Source of the DNA: an uncultured Chloroflexota bacterium
Lineage (GTDB): Bacteria; Chloroflexota; Limnocylindria; Limnocylindrales; CSP1-4
DNA length: 64,000 nucleotides
Direction of reading: 5' to 3'
NCBI GenBank assembly: GCA_903822495.1
Contig: CAIJPD010000054.1
Coordinates: forward strand, 26,792 to 90,791
Positions 26,981-34,905 of the stretch are shown here, piece by piece. Made by a program: the position numbers and the translations under genes. Position 1 is the stretch's first letter, and the number at the start of each line of letters is the position of its first letter. A model generated the notes under the pieces. That model had not been told where the DNA came from, did not search any database, and saw nothing but the letters and a program-made list of their open reading frames with translations.

Positions 26981-28212
26981 CGCGCGTCGCGCTGCTGACC
27001 AACAACCCGTTCGTGACGGACTACCGGGTCTGGAAGCTGGCCCGCAGCCTGGTGGACGCCGGCTACCAGGTCACCGTGGTGGCCCGGCCCGGCGATGGCT
27101 TGCCCGAGCGCGAGCGGCAGGCCGGCTTCGACGTGGTCCGGGTGGCGCAGCCGGCCCCACGCTGGGCACGGACGCCACGCCTGCCGGGCGAGGAGCCGTC
27201 CCGGCGGACGCCGATCACCATCCTGCGCGACACCGCCGGCCGGGCGGCCCAGGCGGTCCGGTTCCTGTTCATGGCGCGGGCGTGGGCCGCGCGGATCGAG
27301 CGGGTCGTCCCCGCCGCCGACGTCTGGCTCTCCGAGGCGCTGATCTCCCTGCCGGTGGCGCTGGACCTGCGCCGGCGCCGGGGCGGGAGGGTGGTCCACG
27401 ACGCCCCGGACCTGGACGTCGAGAGCGCCCGCTTCGCGCTCCTGCCGGGGCCGTGGCGGCGACTCCTCCACTGGCGGGAGCAGCGGTGGATCCGGGCCGC
27501 CGACGGCCTCGTGACCGCGAGCCGCCCGTACGCCGAGGTGCTGGCACGGACCACCGGCCGCCGGCCCGTCGTGGTGCACAACGGGCCGCTGCTCTCCGAG
27601 CTCCGACCGCGGGGCGATCGCCTGCTGCACCGCGAGCTGGGGCTGGATCCCGCCCTGCCCCTGGTCCTGAGCTTCGGACAGATCGTCCCGGGGCGGGGCA
27701 TCGAGGCCTTGATCGACGCGCTGGATCGCCTGCCGGGGGTCCACCTGGTCGTGGTGGGCTTCGGGTCGCTGTTCGAGCCGATGCGGGCCCGGGCGGCCGC
27801 GGGTGCCTCGGCGGGCCGGATCCACTTCCTGCCCCGCGTTCGGCCGGAAGACATCCCCGGCGTGACCGCCGCCGCGGACATCGCCGCGATGCCCATCGAG
27901 CCGATCACCCTGAACCACCGGCTGACGGCGCCCACCAAGCTCTTCGACGCGATGGGCGCCGGGGTCCCGGTGGTGGCCACGGACCTCGAAGGGATGGCCG
28001 CGATCGTCCGGGAGACGGGTTGCGGCGAGCTCTGCCGGCCAGGGGACCCCGACGACCTGGCGCGGGCGATCCGGGTGATCCTGGACGCGACGCCGGAGCG
28101 CCGCGCGGCATACGCTGCGGCCGGCCGCCGCGCCGTCAGCGAGGCCTATGGCTGGGAGCACCAGGTCGGCGGACTGGTGGCGCTGCTCCGCGACCTCGGC
28201 GCCGCACCCTAG
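26977..28212 (+). CDS. GT4-family glycosyltransferase (paralogue of the preceding gene)
   Basis: 411 aa. MTRVALLTNNPFVTDYRVWKL opens the N-domain; SEALISLPVALDL and HDAPDLDVESARF match the same places in its upstream neighbour; the C-domain shows LVLSFGQIVPGRGIEALIDAL, EPITLNHRLTAPTKLFDAMG and GVPVVATDLEGMA. Donor and acceptor unknown. Start overlaps the upstream stop by four bases. The next glycosyltransferase has its own leaderless promoter 10 bp after this stop. Confidence 0.86.
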   Translation: MTRVALLTNNPFVTDYRVWKLARSLVDAGYQVTVVARPGDGLPERERQAGFDVVRVAQPAPRWARTPRLPGEEPSRRTPITILRDTAGRAAQAVRFLFMARAWAARIERVVPAADVWLSEALISLPVALDLRRRRGGRVVHDAPDLDVESARFALLPGPWRRLLHWREQRWIRAADGLVTASRPYAEVLARTTGRRPVVVHNGPLLSELRPRGDRLLHRELGLDPALPLVLSFGQIVPGRGIEALIDALDRLPGVHLVVVGFGSLFEPMRARAAAGASAGRIHFLPRVRPEDIPGVTAAADIAAMPIEPITLNHRLTAPTKLFDAMGAGVPVVATDLEGMAAIVRETGCGELCRPGDPDDLARAIRVILDATPERRAAYAAAGRRAVSEAYGWEHQVGGLVALLRDLGAAP

Positions 28213-28221
28213 GCGCGCCGG

Positions 28222-28227
28222 TATCAT
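28222..28227 (+). promoter_or_regulatory. Putative leaderless -10 (TATCAT)
   Basis: TATCAT lies 6 nt before the GTG at 28234. No Shine-Dalgarno fits in the gap. Confidence 0.6.
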
Positions 28228-28233
28228 CCGGCG

Positions 28234-29457
28234 GTGAACCAGCCCCCAAGGTCGCCCGCGGCGCCCCGCCCCGTGGCGATGCTGACCCACTCGTACTACG
28301 AGGAAGACCCGCGCGTCCGGCGCGAGGCAGAGGCACTGGTGGCGGCGGGGCGACCCGTCGACGTCTATGGGCTCAGGCGGCCGGGCGAGCCGGCCGAGGT
28401 CGAGGTGGCGGGCGTGCGGGTCCACCACCTGGACGTGCAGCGTCACCAGGGCGCGCGCCTCTCGGTCTACCTGCGCGAGTACCTGGACTTCTTTGTCCGG
28501 GCGGCCCTCGCCCTGGTCCGTGCCCAGCCGCGCCGCCAGTACGCCCTGGTCCAGGTCCACACGCTGCCGGACTTCCTGAGCATCGCCGCGCTCCCGCTCC
28601 GGATGGTGGGGGTGCCGGTGCTGATCGACCTGCACGAGGCGATGCCCGAGTTCTTCCGGAGCCGATTCCCGGGCGCCTCCAAGCCGCTGGTCTACCGCGC
28701 CCTGCTGCTCCAGGAGCGACTCGCGATCGCGGCCGCCAACCACGCCCAGACCGTGAACGACGCGCTGGCCGACCGCCTCGTCGAGCGCGGCATCGCCCGG
28801 TCACGCGTCAGCGTCGTCCGCAACAGCCCGTCCCTCGCGCGGTTCGACGCCGCCAGGTACCCCGTTCGGACGTTTGCCCAGGACGGCGTGGTCCGCCTGG
28901 TCTACACGGGCGCCCTCACGCCCACGTATGAGCTGGACGTGGTGATCGCCGCCATCGCCCGGCTGCGGGCGCTGCGCCCTGCGCTGGCGCTGACGCTCGA
29001 TGTCTTCGGCCGCGGCGACTCGGAGGAGGCGCTCCAGGGCGATGTCAACGAGGCGGGCCTGGCGGCCGTCGTCACGTTCCACGGCCGGATCCCGCTCGAG
29101 GACGTTCCCGCGGCGATCGCCGCCCGGGACATCGGGCTGGCGCCCACCCGGCGCGACCGGTTCACGGACATCAGCCTCTCGACCAAGATCTTCGAGTACG
29201 GCGCGATGGGCAAGCCGGCGATCTGCTCCCGGCTCCCGATGGTCGAGCGGACCTTCGGGCCGGGCACCGTGTGGACGTACACGCCCGGCGACGCGGAGGG
29301 TCTCGCCGCGGCCATCCTGGCGGTCGTCGACGACGGCCCGGGCCGGGAGGCGGCCGTGGCGCTGACGCGCGCCACGGTCGATGACCACGCGTGGGAGCGG
29401 GAGGCCATCACCTACGTGGCCCTCGTGGAGCGCCTGATTGGCACGACCGCGTCCTGA
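28234..29457 (+). CDS. GT4-family glycosyltransferase
   Basis: 407 aa. Begins near MLTHSYYEEDPRVRREAEAL, then VHTLPDFLSIAALPLR, DLHEAMPEFFRSRFPG, and a C-domain with LVYTGALTPTYELDVVI, DVFGRGDSEEALQ and SLSTKIFEYGAMGKPAICS. This resembles the other two GT4 genes upstream but with its own promoter. Probably adds a sugar to the same surface glycan; no polymerase or flippase gene is present in the window to define it further. Confidence 0.85.
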   Translation: MNQPPRSPAAPRPVAMLTHSYYEEDPRVRREAEALVAAGRPVDVYGLRRPGEPAEVEVAGVRVHHLDVQRHQGARLSVYLREYLDFFVRAALALVRAQPRRQYALVQVHTLPDFLSIAALPLRMVGVPVLIDLHEAMPEFFRSRFPGASKPLVYRALLLQERLAIAAANHAQTVNDALADRLVERGIARSRVSVVRNSPSLARFDAARYPVRTFAQDGVVRLVYTGALTPTYELDVVIAAIARLRALRPALALTLDVFGRGDSEEALQGDVNEAGLAAVVTFHGRIPLEDVPAAIAARDIGLAPTRRDRFTDISLSTKIFEYGAMGKPAICSRLPMVERTFGPGTVWTYTPGDAEGLAAAILAVVDDGPGREAAVALTRATVDDHAWEREAITYVALVERLIGTTAS

Positions 29458-29515
29458 TCGGCGCGGCGAGGTCCCGCGCCCCTGCGCCGGCGCTGGATCG
29501 CGGCCGCGGTTGGGG

Positions 29516-29521
29516 TACGAT
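29516..29521 (+). promoter_or_regulatory. Putative -10 (TACGAT)
   Basis: TACGAT 53 bp before the ATG of the parvulin gene; an AGGGA ribosome-site-like stretch lies in the leader, so this transcript is not leaderless. Confidence 0.45.
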
Positions 29522-29574
29522 TGCGACCCCGTCCGCCTTCGGCCGGCGGACCGCTGCAGGGAATCCATCACCCC

Positions 29575-31287
29575 ATGACCCTACGAGCCAAGCCCGTCGC
29601 GCGGCGCGACGCCCGCCCGCCCTCCCACCCGGGTGACCGGCGCAACTTCTACATCAACCTTGGCTTCGCGATCTCCATCGTCGCCGCGGTGGTCATCCTG
29701 GTCGCGGCGCTGGCCCTCACCTGGTACAACGGCCACCTCGCGCCCGCGGCCAAGGCGTACGGCGAGACGATCACGAAGGACGAGTTCGCGACGCGCTACT
29801 CCATCGAGGCCTTCCGCATCGACTACGCCGAGGCCCGCTTGCGGACCCTCGTGAACCTGGGCTACATGACGGACGATCAGGAGTCCCAGCAGCTCCAGTA
29901 CATCGACAACAGCAAGAGCCAGCTGGTATCCCTCGCCCTCGAGCGGGTGATCGACGTCCGGATCCAGGCCAAGCTGGCCAGCGAGGCCGGCATCACGGTC
30001 ACGGACGCCGAGATCGACGCGAAGTTCAAGAAGGAAGCCACCGTCGAGACGCAGCGCCACGCCTGGGTCATCGAGGTCCAGCCGGAGCGCGACCCGGGCG
30101 TCCGCGAGCCGACCGCCGCCCAGGTGGTCGCGGCCAAGGCCAAGGCGGATCAGGCCCTCGCGGACCTGAAGGCCGGCAAGCCGTGGGAGGACGTGGCGTC
30201 CGCAGTCTCCACCGCCGAGTACGGCGGGGCCAACGGCGACCTGGGCTTCCTCGGCGCCAGCGTCACGTACGACGCCGTCTACCTCGACGCCGTCTTCAAG
30301 GCGCCGCTCAACACGATCACGGGCGTCCTGGAGGGCGAGGACGGCACGTTCCGCATCGGGCGTGCCACGGAAGAGGGCGCCGCCCAGGAGGACGTCACGT
30401 TCCAGACGCGCCTCACGGACGCCAAGATCAAGACGGCGGATTACCGGGCCGTGATCAAGGCCGACGTGATCCGGGACAAGCTGGAGGCCAAGGTCATCGC
30501 GGACCTCTCCCTGCCATCCGCCCAGCGCCACATCGCCGAGATCTACATCGCCGACAACGGCTCGGCGCCCTCCGCCACGGCCGTCAAGACGCGCCACGTC
30601 CTGTACTCGCCCAAGAACGACCCGGCCGGAGCGGCCGCGCTCGCCGAGACGGATCCGGCCTGGAAGGCCGCGGAGGACGAGGCGCGGGCAACGTACGCCA
30701 AGCTCAAGGCGGACATCAGCCAGTTCGATGCCATCGCGCGCAAGGACAGCGACGAAGCCTCCGCCAAGCTGACCGGCGGCAAGCTCCCGTACTACGACGA
30801 GAACAGCTCCATCGACCCGGCATACGCGGCCGCCATCCTGGACACCAACCTGAAGCCCGGCGACCTCCTGGAGCCCATCAGGACCTCCTTTGGCTGGGAC
30901 GTGATCCAGATCATGCACGGTCCCACCGACGAGCAGTGGGCGGCCCAGCTCAAGACACAGCTGGACACCGGCGCCAAGTTCAGCGACCTGGCCCGCGACA
31001 ACTCGGAGGGCCCCGGTGCGGCCGAGGGCGGCGACGGCGGCTGGCTCTCGCGCGGCGAGCTGACGCAGCAGCTGGAGGACGCGGTCTTCAAGACGGGCAT
31101 CGGCGGCCTGAGCGATTCGGTCGTGATCTCCGGAGACGGGGTCTACCTCGTGAAGGTCCTGGCGGAGGAGACGCGCAGCCCTACGCCGGCGCAGATCGCC
31201 GTCTACAAGAGCACCGGCTTCTCCAACTGGTATGAGCCCAAGAAGACGGCCGCCAATGTCGAGCGGCTGCTGACCGCCGGCAGCTAG
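29575..31287 (+). CDS. Membrane-anchored parvulin-type peptidyl-prolyl isomerase with three modules
   Basis: 570-aa extracytoplasmic foldase of the PrsA/SurA/PpiC group. A basic N-terminus is followed by one membrane helix (about 27-50) with the rest outside. SurA-N-like helical region (60-155), then three parvulin-like segments: 155-275 (RHAWVIEVQPERDPG to YGGANGDLGFLG), 335-445 (VKTRHVLYSPKNDP to SFGWDVIQIMHG) and 446-535 (KFSDLARDNSEGPGAAEG to GVYLVKVLAEE). Domain 2 looks most like a catalytic rotamase; the others may be chaperone modules. No lipobox. It is followed after 7 bp by mazG, so it leads a housekeeping operon. Confidence 0.85.
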   Translation: MTLRAKPVARRDARPPSHPGDRRNFYINLGFAISIVAAVVILVAALALTWYNGHLAPAAKAYGETITKDEFATRYSIEAFRIDYAEARLRTLVNLGYMTDDQESQQLQYIDNSKSQLVSLALERVIDVRIQAKLASEAGITVTDAEIDAKFKKEATVETQRHAWVIEVQPERDPGVREPTAAQVVAAKAKADQALADLKAGKPWEDVASAVSTAEYGGANGDLGFLGASVTYDAVYLDAVFKAPLNTITGVLEGEDGTFRIGRATEEGAAQEDVTFQTRLTDAKIKTADYRAVIKADVIRDKLEAKVIADLSLPSAQRHIAEIYIADNGSAPSATAVKTRHVLYSPKNDPAGAAALAETDPAWKAAEDEARATYAKLKADISQFDAIARKDSDEASAKLTGGKLPYYDENSSIDPAYAAAILDTNLKPGDLLEPIRTSFGWDVIQIMHGPTDEQWAAQLKTQLDTGAKFSDLARDNSEGPGAAEGGDGGWLSRGELTQQLEDAVFKTGIGGLSDSVVISGDGVYLVKVLAEETRSPTPAQIAVYKSTGFSNWYEPKKTAANVERLLTAGS

Positions 31288-31294
31288 GCACCCG

Positions 31295-32521
31295 GTGCTC
31301 GACGCGCTCGTCACCGAGGCGCGGCTGCGCTGGGGGCTGGACCTGGGCGCCGGCCTCCAGGTGGTGCCCGCCACGCGGCTGGGTGCCATCCCGATCGAGG
31401 CGTCGCGCCCGTTGCTCCTGGTGCCGCTCGCGGCATTGAGGGCTGGTCCCGTGAACCCGGAGGCGACGGTGACGCCCCTGCCGGGTCGCAACGGCGAGGG
31501 CGGTTCGGACCCCCTGGTCGTCCTGCGCCGGCTCTATCCGCCCGATCACCCGGTGGGCCGTCACGGCCTGCCGGACGGGACCACGCTGGCAACCCTGGCC
31601 GAACCTGATCTGGCCGGCGGCCTGTACATCGCGCCGGTCGCCGCCGAGCTGGCGTCCGCCGGCCCGTGGGCCATGCCCTACATCGCGGCGCGGCTGCGGC
31701 TCCCCGATGGCTGTCCGTGGGACCGCGAACAGACCCACCTCTCCCTGCGGAAATACCTGCTCGAGGAGACCTACGAGGTCTACGACGCGCTGGAGAGCGG
31801 GGTCGCCACCCCGGCCCTGGCGGAGGAGCTGGGAGACCTGCTGCTGCAGGTGATCCTCCACGCCCAGCTGGCGGCCGAGGCCGGCGTCTTCGATCTCGCG
31901 GACGTCCAGGCCGAGATCACCCGCAAGATCGTCCGGCGTCACCCGCACGTCTTCGGCGAGGCCGTCGTGAAGACGGCGGCCGACGTGAACCGCCAGTGGG
32001 AGAAGATCAAGGCGCAGGAGCGCGCCGATGCCGCGACGGCCGAGGTGGCCGCGACGGCCGCCGTGACGCTGTCGGGCTCCGGCACGGATGCCGCGGCCCC
32101 GGGGGCGGCCCCGGCCAAGGCCCGGGCCAAGAGCGCGCTGGACGGCATCAGCCGTTCCATGCCTGCGCTCGCCGCCAGCCAGGAGATGCAGGAGCGAGCC
32201 GCCGCGCTGGGCTACGACTGGCCCACGATCGATGGCATCCTCGACAAGGTCGCCGAGGAGCTGGCGGAGCTGGCGGAGGCGCCCGATGAGGCCTCGCGCC
32301 GCGAGGAGTTCGGCGATCTCCTGCTGGTCATCGTGAATGTCGGCCGCCGGATGGGGATCGACACGGAGACCGCCCTGCGGGCCGCGTCCGACAAGTTCCG
32401 ACGCCGCTTCGCCAGCGTGGAGCGCCAGGCCGCCGAGCGCGGCGTGGCCCTCCGCGACCTCGACTTCGATGCGCTCGATGCGCTCTGGGACGCCGCCAAG
32501 GCAGAGGAACGAACACCATGA
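31295..32521 (+). CDS. mazG: Nucleoside triphosphate pyrophosphohydrolase MazG with partial tetrapyrrole-methylase-like N-terminus
   Basis: Hydrolyses (d)NTPs to monophosphates and PPi, a house-cleaning role. 408 aa. Two MazG domains: first (about 128-230) with [20 protein letters not shown] and [12 protein letters not shown]; second (about 290-390) with [25 protein letters not shown] and FRRRF; an Ala/Thr-rich insert lies between. The N-terminal 125 residues ([27 protein letters not shown]) look like the C-terminal half of the methylase domain fused to MazG in YabN-type proteins, but the SAM-binding half is missing. GTG 31295 is the first possible start after the upstream stop. Stop overlaps rph. 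Confidence 0.88.
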   Translation: MLDALVTEARLRWGLDLGAGLQVVPATRLGAIPIEASRPLLLVPLAALRAGPVNPEATVTPLPGRNGEGGSDPLVVLRRLYPPDHPVGRHGLPDGTTLATLAEPDLAGGLYIAPVAAELASAGPWAMPYIAARLRLPDGCPWDREQTHLSLRKYLLEETYEVYDALESGVATPALAEELGDLLLQVILHAQLAAEAGVFDLADVQAEITRKIVRRHPHVFGEAVVKTAADVNRQWEKIKAQERADAATAEVAATAAVTLSGSGTDAAAPGAAPAKARAKSALDGISRSMPALAASQEMQERAAALGYDWPTIDGILDKVAEELAELAEAPDEASRREEFGDLLLVIVNVGRRMGIDTETALRAASDKFRRRFASVERQAAERGVALRDLDFDALDALWDAAKAEERTP

Positions 32522-33255
32522 CAATCGGCAACCGCCCGCCCACGGTCCGCAACGACGGGCGTCGCCCCGGTGACATCCGCCCGGTGACCTTCACGCTCGA
32601 CGTGCTCAAGTGGGCCGAGGGCTCGTGCCGGATCCGTGTCGGCGACACGGATGTCCTGTGCGCGGCCACCATCGAGGACCGGGTCCCGCCCCACCTCCGC
32701 GGCAAGGGCACCGGCTGGGTGACGGCCGAGTACAGCATGCTGCCGCGGGCCACGGCCGAGCGCACGCAGCGCGAATCGGCCAAGGGCAGGATCGGCGGGC
32801 GAACCCACGAGATCCAGCGCCTGATCGGTCGCTCCCTCCGGGGCGTCGTGGACCTGGGCAAGCTGGGCGAGCGGACCATCACGGTGGACTGCGACGTGAT
32901 CCAGGCGGACGGCGGGACGCGCACGGCCAGCATCACCGGCGGCTACGTGGCGCTGGCCTCGGCGCTGATCCGGTATGGGATGGACCGGCTGGTGGTCTCC
33001 AAGATCGCCGCGATCAGCGTCGGCGTGATCGCTGGCGAGACGTTCCTGGACCTCGACTACTCCGAGGACTCCCGGGCGGAGGTGGACATGAACGTGGTCG
33101 GCACGGACCTGGGCACGTACGTCGAGCTGCAGGGGACGGCCGAAGGGCGCCCGTTCGACCGGGCCCGGGTGGACGAGCTCCTCGACATCGCGAACACGGG
33201 GCTCGCGCAGCTGTTTGAGGCCCAGGGCCAGGCGCTCGCGGCGGTCCGCCGCTAG
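32518..33255 (+). CDS. rph: Ribonuclease PH
   Basis: Phosphorolytic 3'-5' exoribonuclease that trims tRNA 3' ends; forms a hexameric ring. 245 aa, normal length. Motifs: [70 protein letters not shown] and [17 protein letters not shown], all typical of RNase PH. ATG overlaps the mazG stop; the stop codon directly abuts the rdgB GTG, with zero spacing. Confidence 0.96.
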   Translation: MTIGNRPPTVRNDGRRPGDIRPVTFTLDVLKWAEGSCRIRVGDTDVLCAATIEDRVPPHLRGKGTGWVTAEYSMLPRATAERTQRESAKGRIGGRTHEIQRLIGRSLRGVVDLGKLGERTITVDCDVIQADGGTRTASITGGYVALASALIRYGMDRLVVSKIAAISVGVIAGETFLDLDYSEDSRAEVDMNVVGTDLGTYVELQGTAEGRPFDRARVDELLDIANTGLAQLFEAQGQALAAVRR

Positions 33256-33981
33256 GTGGCCGGGTTGCCCTTGTCGCCCCTGCCCCGGCTCGTCGTCGCC
33301 ACCCGCTCGGCGCACAAGCTCCGGGAGCTGCGCCAGCTGCTGCGGCTGGACGGCGTGGAGCTGGTCTCGCTCGACGACCTCGGGATCCCCGGCGAGCCGG
33401 TGGAGGACGGCGCCACGTTCGAGACCAACGCGGCCATCAAGGCCCGGTTCGCGGTCCGGGCCAGCGGCCTGCCGTCCCTGGCGGACGACTCGGGCCTGGA
33501 GGTGGATGCCCTCGGCGGGGGTCCCGGGGTCCGGACCCGCCGGTACGCCGGCCAGGCGGCCACGGACCTCGACAACAACGCCAAGCTCCTGCGCGAGCTG
33601 GCCGGCCTGCCGCCGGAGCGACGTGGCGCCCGCTACGTGTGCGTGCTGGCGCTGGCCCTCCCCGGCGAGGCGGGGCCGCGCGGCGGTCAGCGGCTGATCC
33701 TGCGGCGGGGCACGTGCCGGGGCCGGATCGCCGGCGCGGAGCAGGGGAGCGGCGGCTTTGGCTACGACCCGCTCTTTGAGCCGGCATCGGAGCCGCCGGG
33801 CGGCCGGACGCTGGGCCTCTGGTCCGCGGACGAGAAGAACGCGATCTCGCATCGGGCCGGCGCGGCGCGGCGGATGACGCCGGTGCTGGCCTCGCTGGGC
33901 CTGGGGACGCCCCGCGCCTGGCGAGCTGGGGGCGGCGGGAGCCCATCGCCCGCACCACCCCTGGCGCGGGCGAACCGGTAG
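33256..33981 (+). CDS. rdgB: dITP/XTP pyrophosphatase (RdgB/HAM1)
   Basis: Hydrolyses non-canonical purine nucleotides (dITP, XTP) to keep them out of nucleic acids. 241 aa from GTG 33256. Motifs: LVVATRSAHKLRELRQLL (normally TxNxxK), FETNAAIKARFA, LADDSGLEVDALGG, FGYDPLF and KNAISHRAGAARRM. The conserved domain ends near residue 215; the remaining 25 residues are Gly/Ser/Pro-rich and run antisense to the 3' end of the next gene. rph-rdgB pairing is common in bacteria and pairs two nucleotide/RNA maintenance enzymes. Confidence 0.93.
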   Translation: MAGLPLSPLPRLVVATRSAHKLRELRQLLRLDGVELVSLDDLGIPGEPVEDGATFETNAAIKARFAVRASGLPSLADDSGLEVDALGGGPGVRTRRYAGQAATDLDNNAKLLRELAGLPPERRGARYVCVLALALPGEAGPRGGQRLILRRGTCRGRIAGAEQGSGGFGYDPLFEPASEPPGGRTLGLWSADEKNAISHRAGAARRMTPVLASLGLGTPRAWRAGGGGSPSPAPPLARANR

Positions 33982-34406
33982 GAGCGATCGCTCGCCAGGA
34001 CCGCGACCTCCTGCTCATCGATCAGGTAGGCCGCCAGCTGGTCCCATTCGGCGGCCAGGCGCGCGGCCTCGACCTCGTCCAGCCCGCCGACGGCGAAGCC
34101 CGGCTCGGCCCAGGATCCGTCCCGCGCGCTGCCGAGAGCGGGTCGCCACGCCCAGCCGCGTGCCTCGATCGAGCGTCTCAGCGCCCGGTTTGCCGTCCGG
34201 TTGGCCGCCCGCCCCGCTGCGCGGCCCCGTGGGTTCCACGCGGTCACCAGCGTGAGCGGCGTCACGAGCGGCGCGATGGCAGCGGCCCAACCCGAGCCGG
34301 CCGGCGCATCCAGGTCCAGCGTGCGGCCGCCGACGCGCACGGTGAGACGGGTGGCGAGCCAGATGGCCACCAGATCGCCGGGTGCTTTCACGTCAATCTC
34401 AGCCAC
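33762..34406 (-). CDS. DUF3293-family protein, convergent with and overlapping rdgB
   Basis: 214-aa frame whose middle part matches the DUF3293 pattern: LTLVTAWNPRGRAAGRAANR, LRRSIEARGWAWRPALG, DGSWAEPGFAVGGL and a final AYLIDEQEVAVLAS. Function unknown. That domain ends around nt 33985; the remaining 70 or so residues down to the stop at 33762 are simply the antisense of the RdgB C-terminal region, so either the real stop has been lost or the tail is non-functional. GTG 34406 opens the frame; GTG 34391 is another possible start. Cytoplasmic. Confidence 0.65.
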   Translation of the reverse strand: MAEIDVKAPGDLVAIWLATRLTVRVGGRTLDLDAPAGSGWAAAIAPLVTPLTLVTAWNPRGRAAGRAANRTANRALRRSIEARGWAWRPALGSARDGSWAEPGFAVGGLDEVEAARLAAEWDQLAAYLIDEQEVAVLASDRSYRFARARGGAGDGLPPPPARQARGVPRPSEASTGVIRRAAPARCEIAFFSSADQRPSVRPPGGSDAGSKSGS

Positions 34407-34411
34407 GAGCG

Positions 34412-34417
34412 TACGAT
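34412..34417 (+). promoter_or_regulatory. Putative -10 (TACGAT), possibly part of a divergent promoter
   Basis: TACGAT for the SHOCT gene. The minus strand of the same few bases reads TACGCT just before the GTG of the DUF3293 gene, so the two divergent genes may share this small palindromic promoter region (GCGTACGATCGC). Confidence 0.4.
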
Positions 34418-34460
34418 CGCATCAGCGGTGCGTTGCCGCCAACGAGAGGTGTCTTCCGTG

Positions 34461-34733
34461 ATGCGCTATCACGTCATGGGCATGGCGGGCGGCCTTGGCT
34501 GGCTCATCGGCCTGCTCTTCCTGGTCGGCCTGGTGCTCGTCATCATCTGGGCCGTGAACAACATCGGCGCCGGCAGGCGCGCCGGCGGTGGCGGCACGAA
34601 CGTCGCTCCGGCGGCGCCCCGTGATCCGGCCCGGCCCACGCCCAACGAGATCCTGCGCGAGCGGTTCGCGAAGGGCGAGATCACGGCCGACGACTACCAG
34701 CGGGCGCAGCAGCTCCTGGGCCCCGACAGGTAG
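34461..34733 (+). CDS. Small SHOCT-domain membrane protein
   Basis: 90 aa. MRYHVMGMAGGLGWLIG leads into one membrane helix (about 9-32), a Gly/Pro linker, and a C-terminal SHOCT motif (PNEILRERFAKGEITADDYQRAQQLL), a short helical pair found at the ends of many bacterial membrane proteins and thought to mediate oligomerisation. A GAGAGGT ribosome site precedes ATG 34461 by 10 nt (GTG 34458 is adjacent, in frame). An in-frame GTG at 34428 lies 10 nt after the TACGAT hexamer at 34412 and could be an alternative near-leaderless start. Confidence 0.8.
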   Translation: MRYHVMGMAGGLGWLIGLLFLVGLVLVIIWAVNNIGAGRRAGGGGTNVAPAAPRDPARPTPNEILRERFAKGEITADDYQRAQQLLGPDR

Positions 34734-34850
34734 CCCGGCGGCGCGAGCCGCTCTCGGCCGTACCTCGGCGCCGGATCACCTCCGGCGCCGTTTCGCGTCC
34801 CGGGCCCGCCGCCTGCGTCGATCGCCCCCACCGACGTCATCCCGCTGCTG

Positions 34851-34856
34851 TACCGT
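34851..34856 (+). promoter_or_regulatory. Putative leaderless -10 (TACCGT) of the MFS operon
   Basis: TACCGT lies 7 nt before a GTG at 34864 that opens a 13-codon frame, the same geometry as the leaderless genes elsewhere in the window. The first MFS gene starts at the end of that short frame. Confidence 0.5.
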
Positions 34857-34863
34857 CCGGCCG

Positions 34864-34905
34864 GTGACCCAGCGTCCCGCGCCTCGAACCGTGCATCCCG
34901 GGTGA
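34864..34905 (+). CDS. Possible 13-aa leaderless leader peptide coupled to the MFS operon
   Basis: GTG 34864 encodes MTQRPAPRTVHPG and stops with TGA at 34903-34905. That stop overlaps the GTG of the first MFS gene by four bases (GTGA), the same coupling used between the MFS genes. No Shine-Dalgarno serves the MFS GTG, so ribosomes finishing the mini-ORF could be what initiates it. Prediction only; too short for statistical support. Confidence 0.4.
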   Translation: MTQRPAPRTVHPG

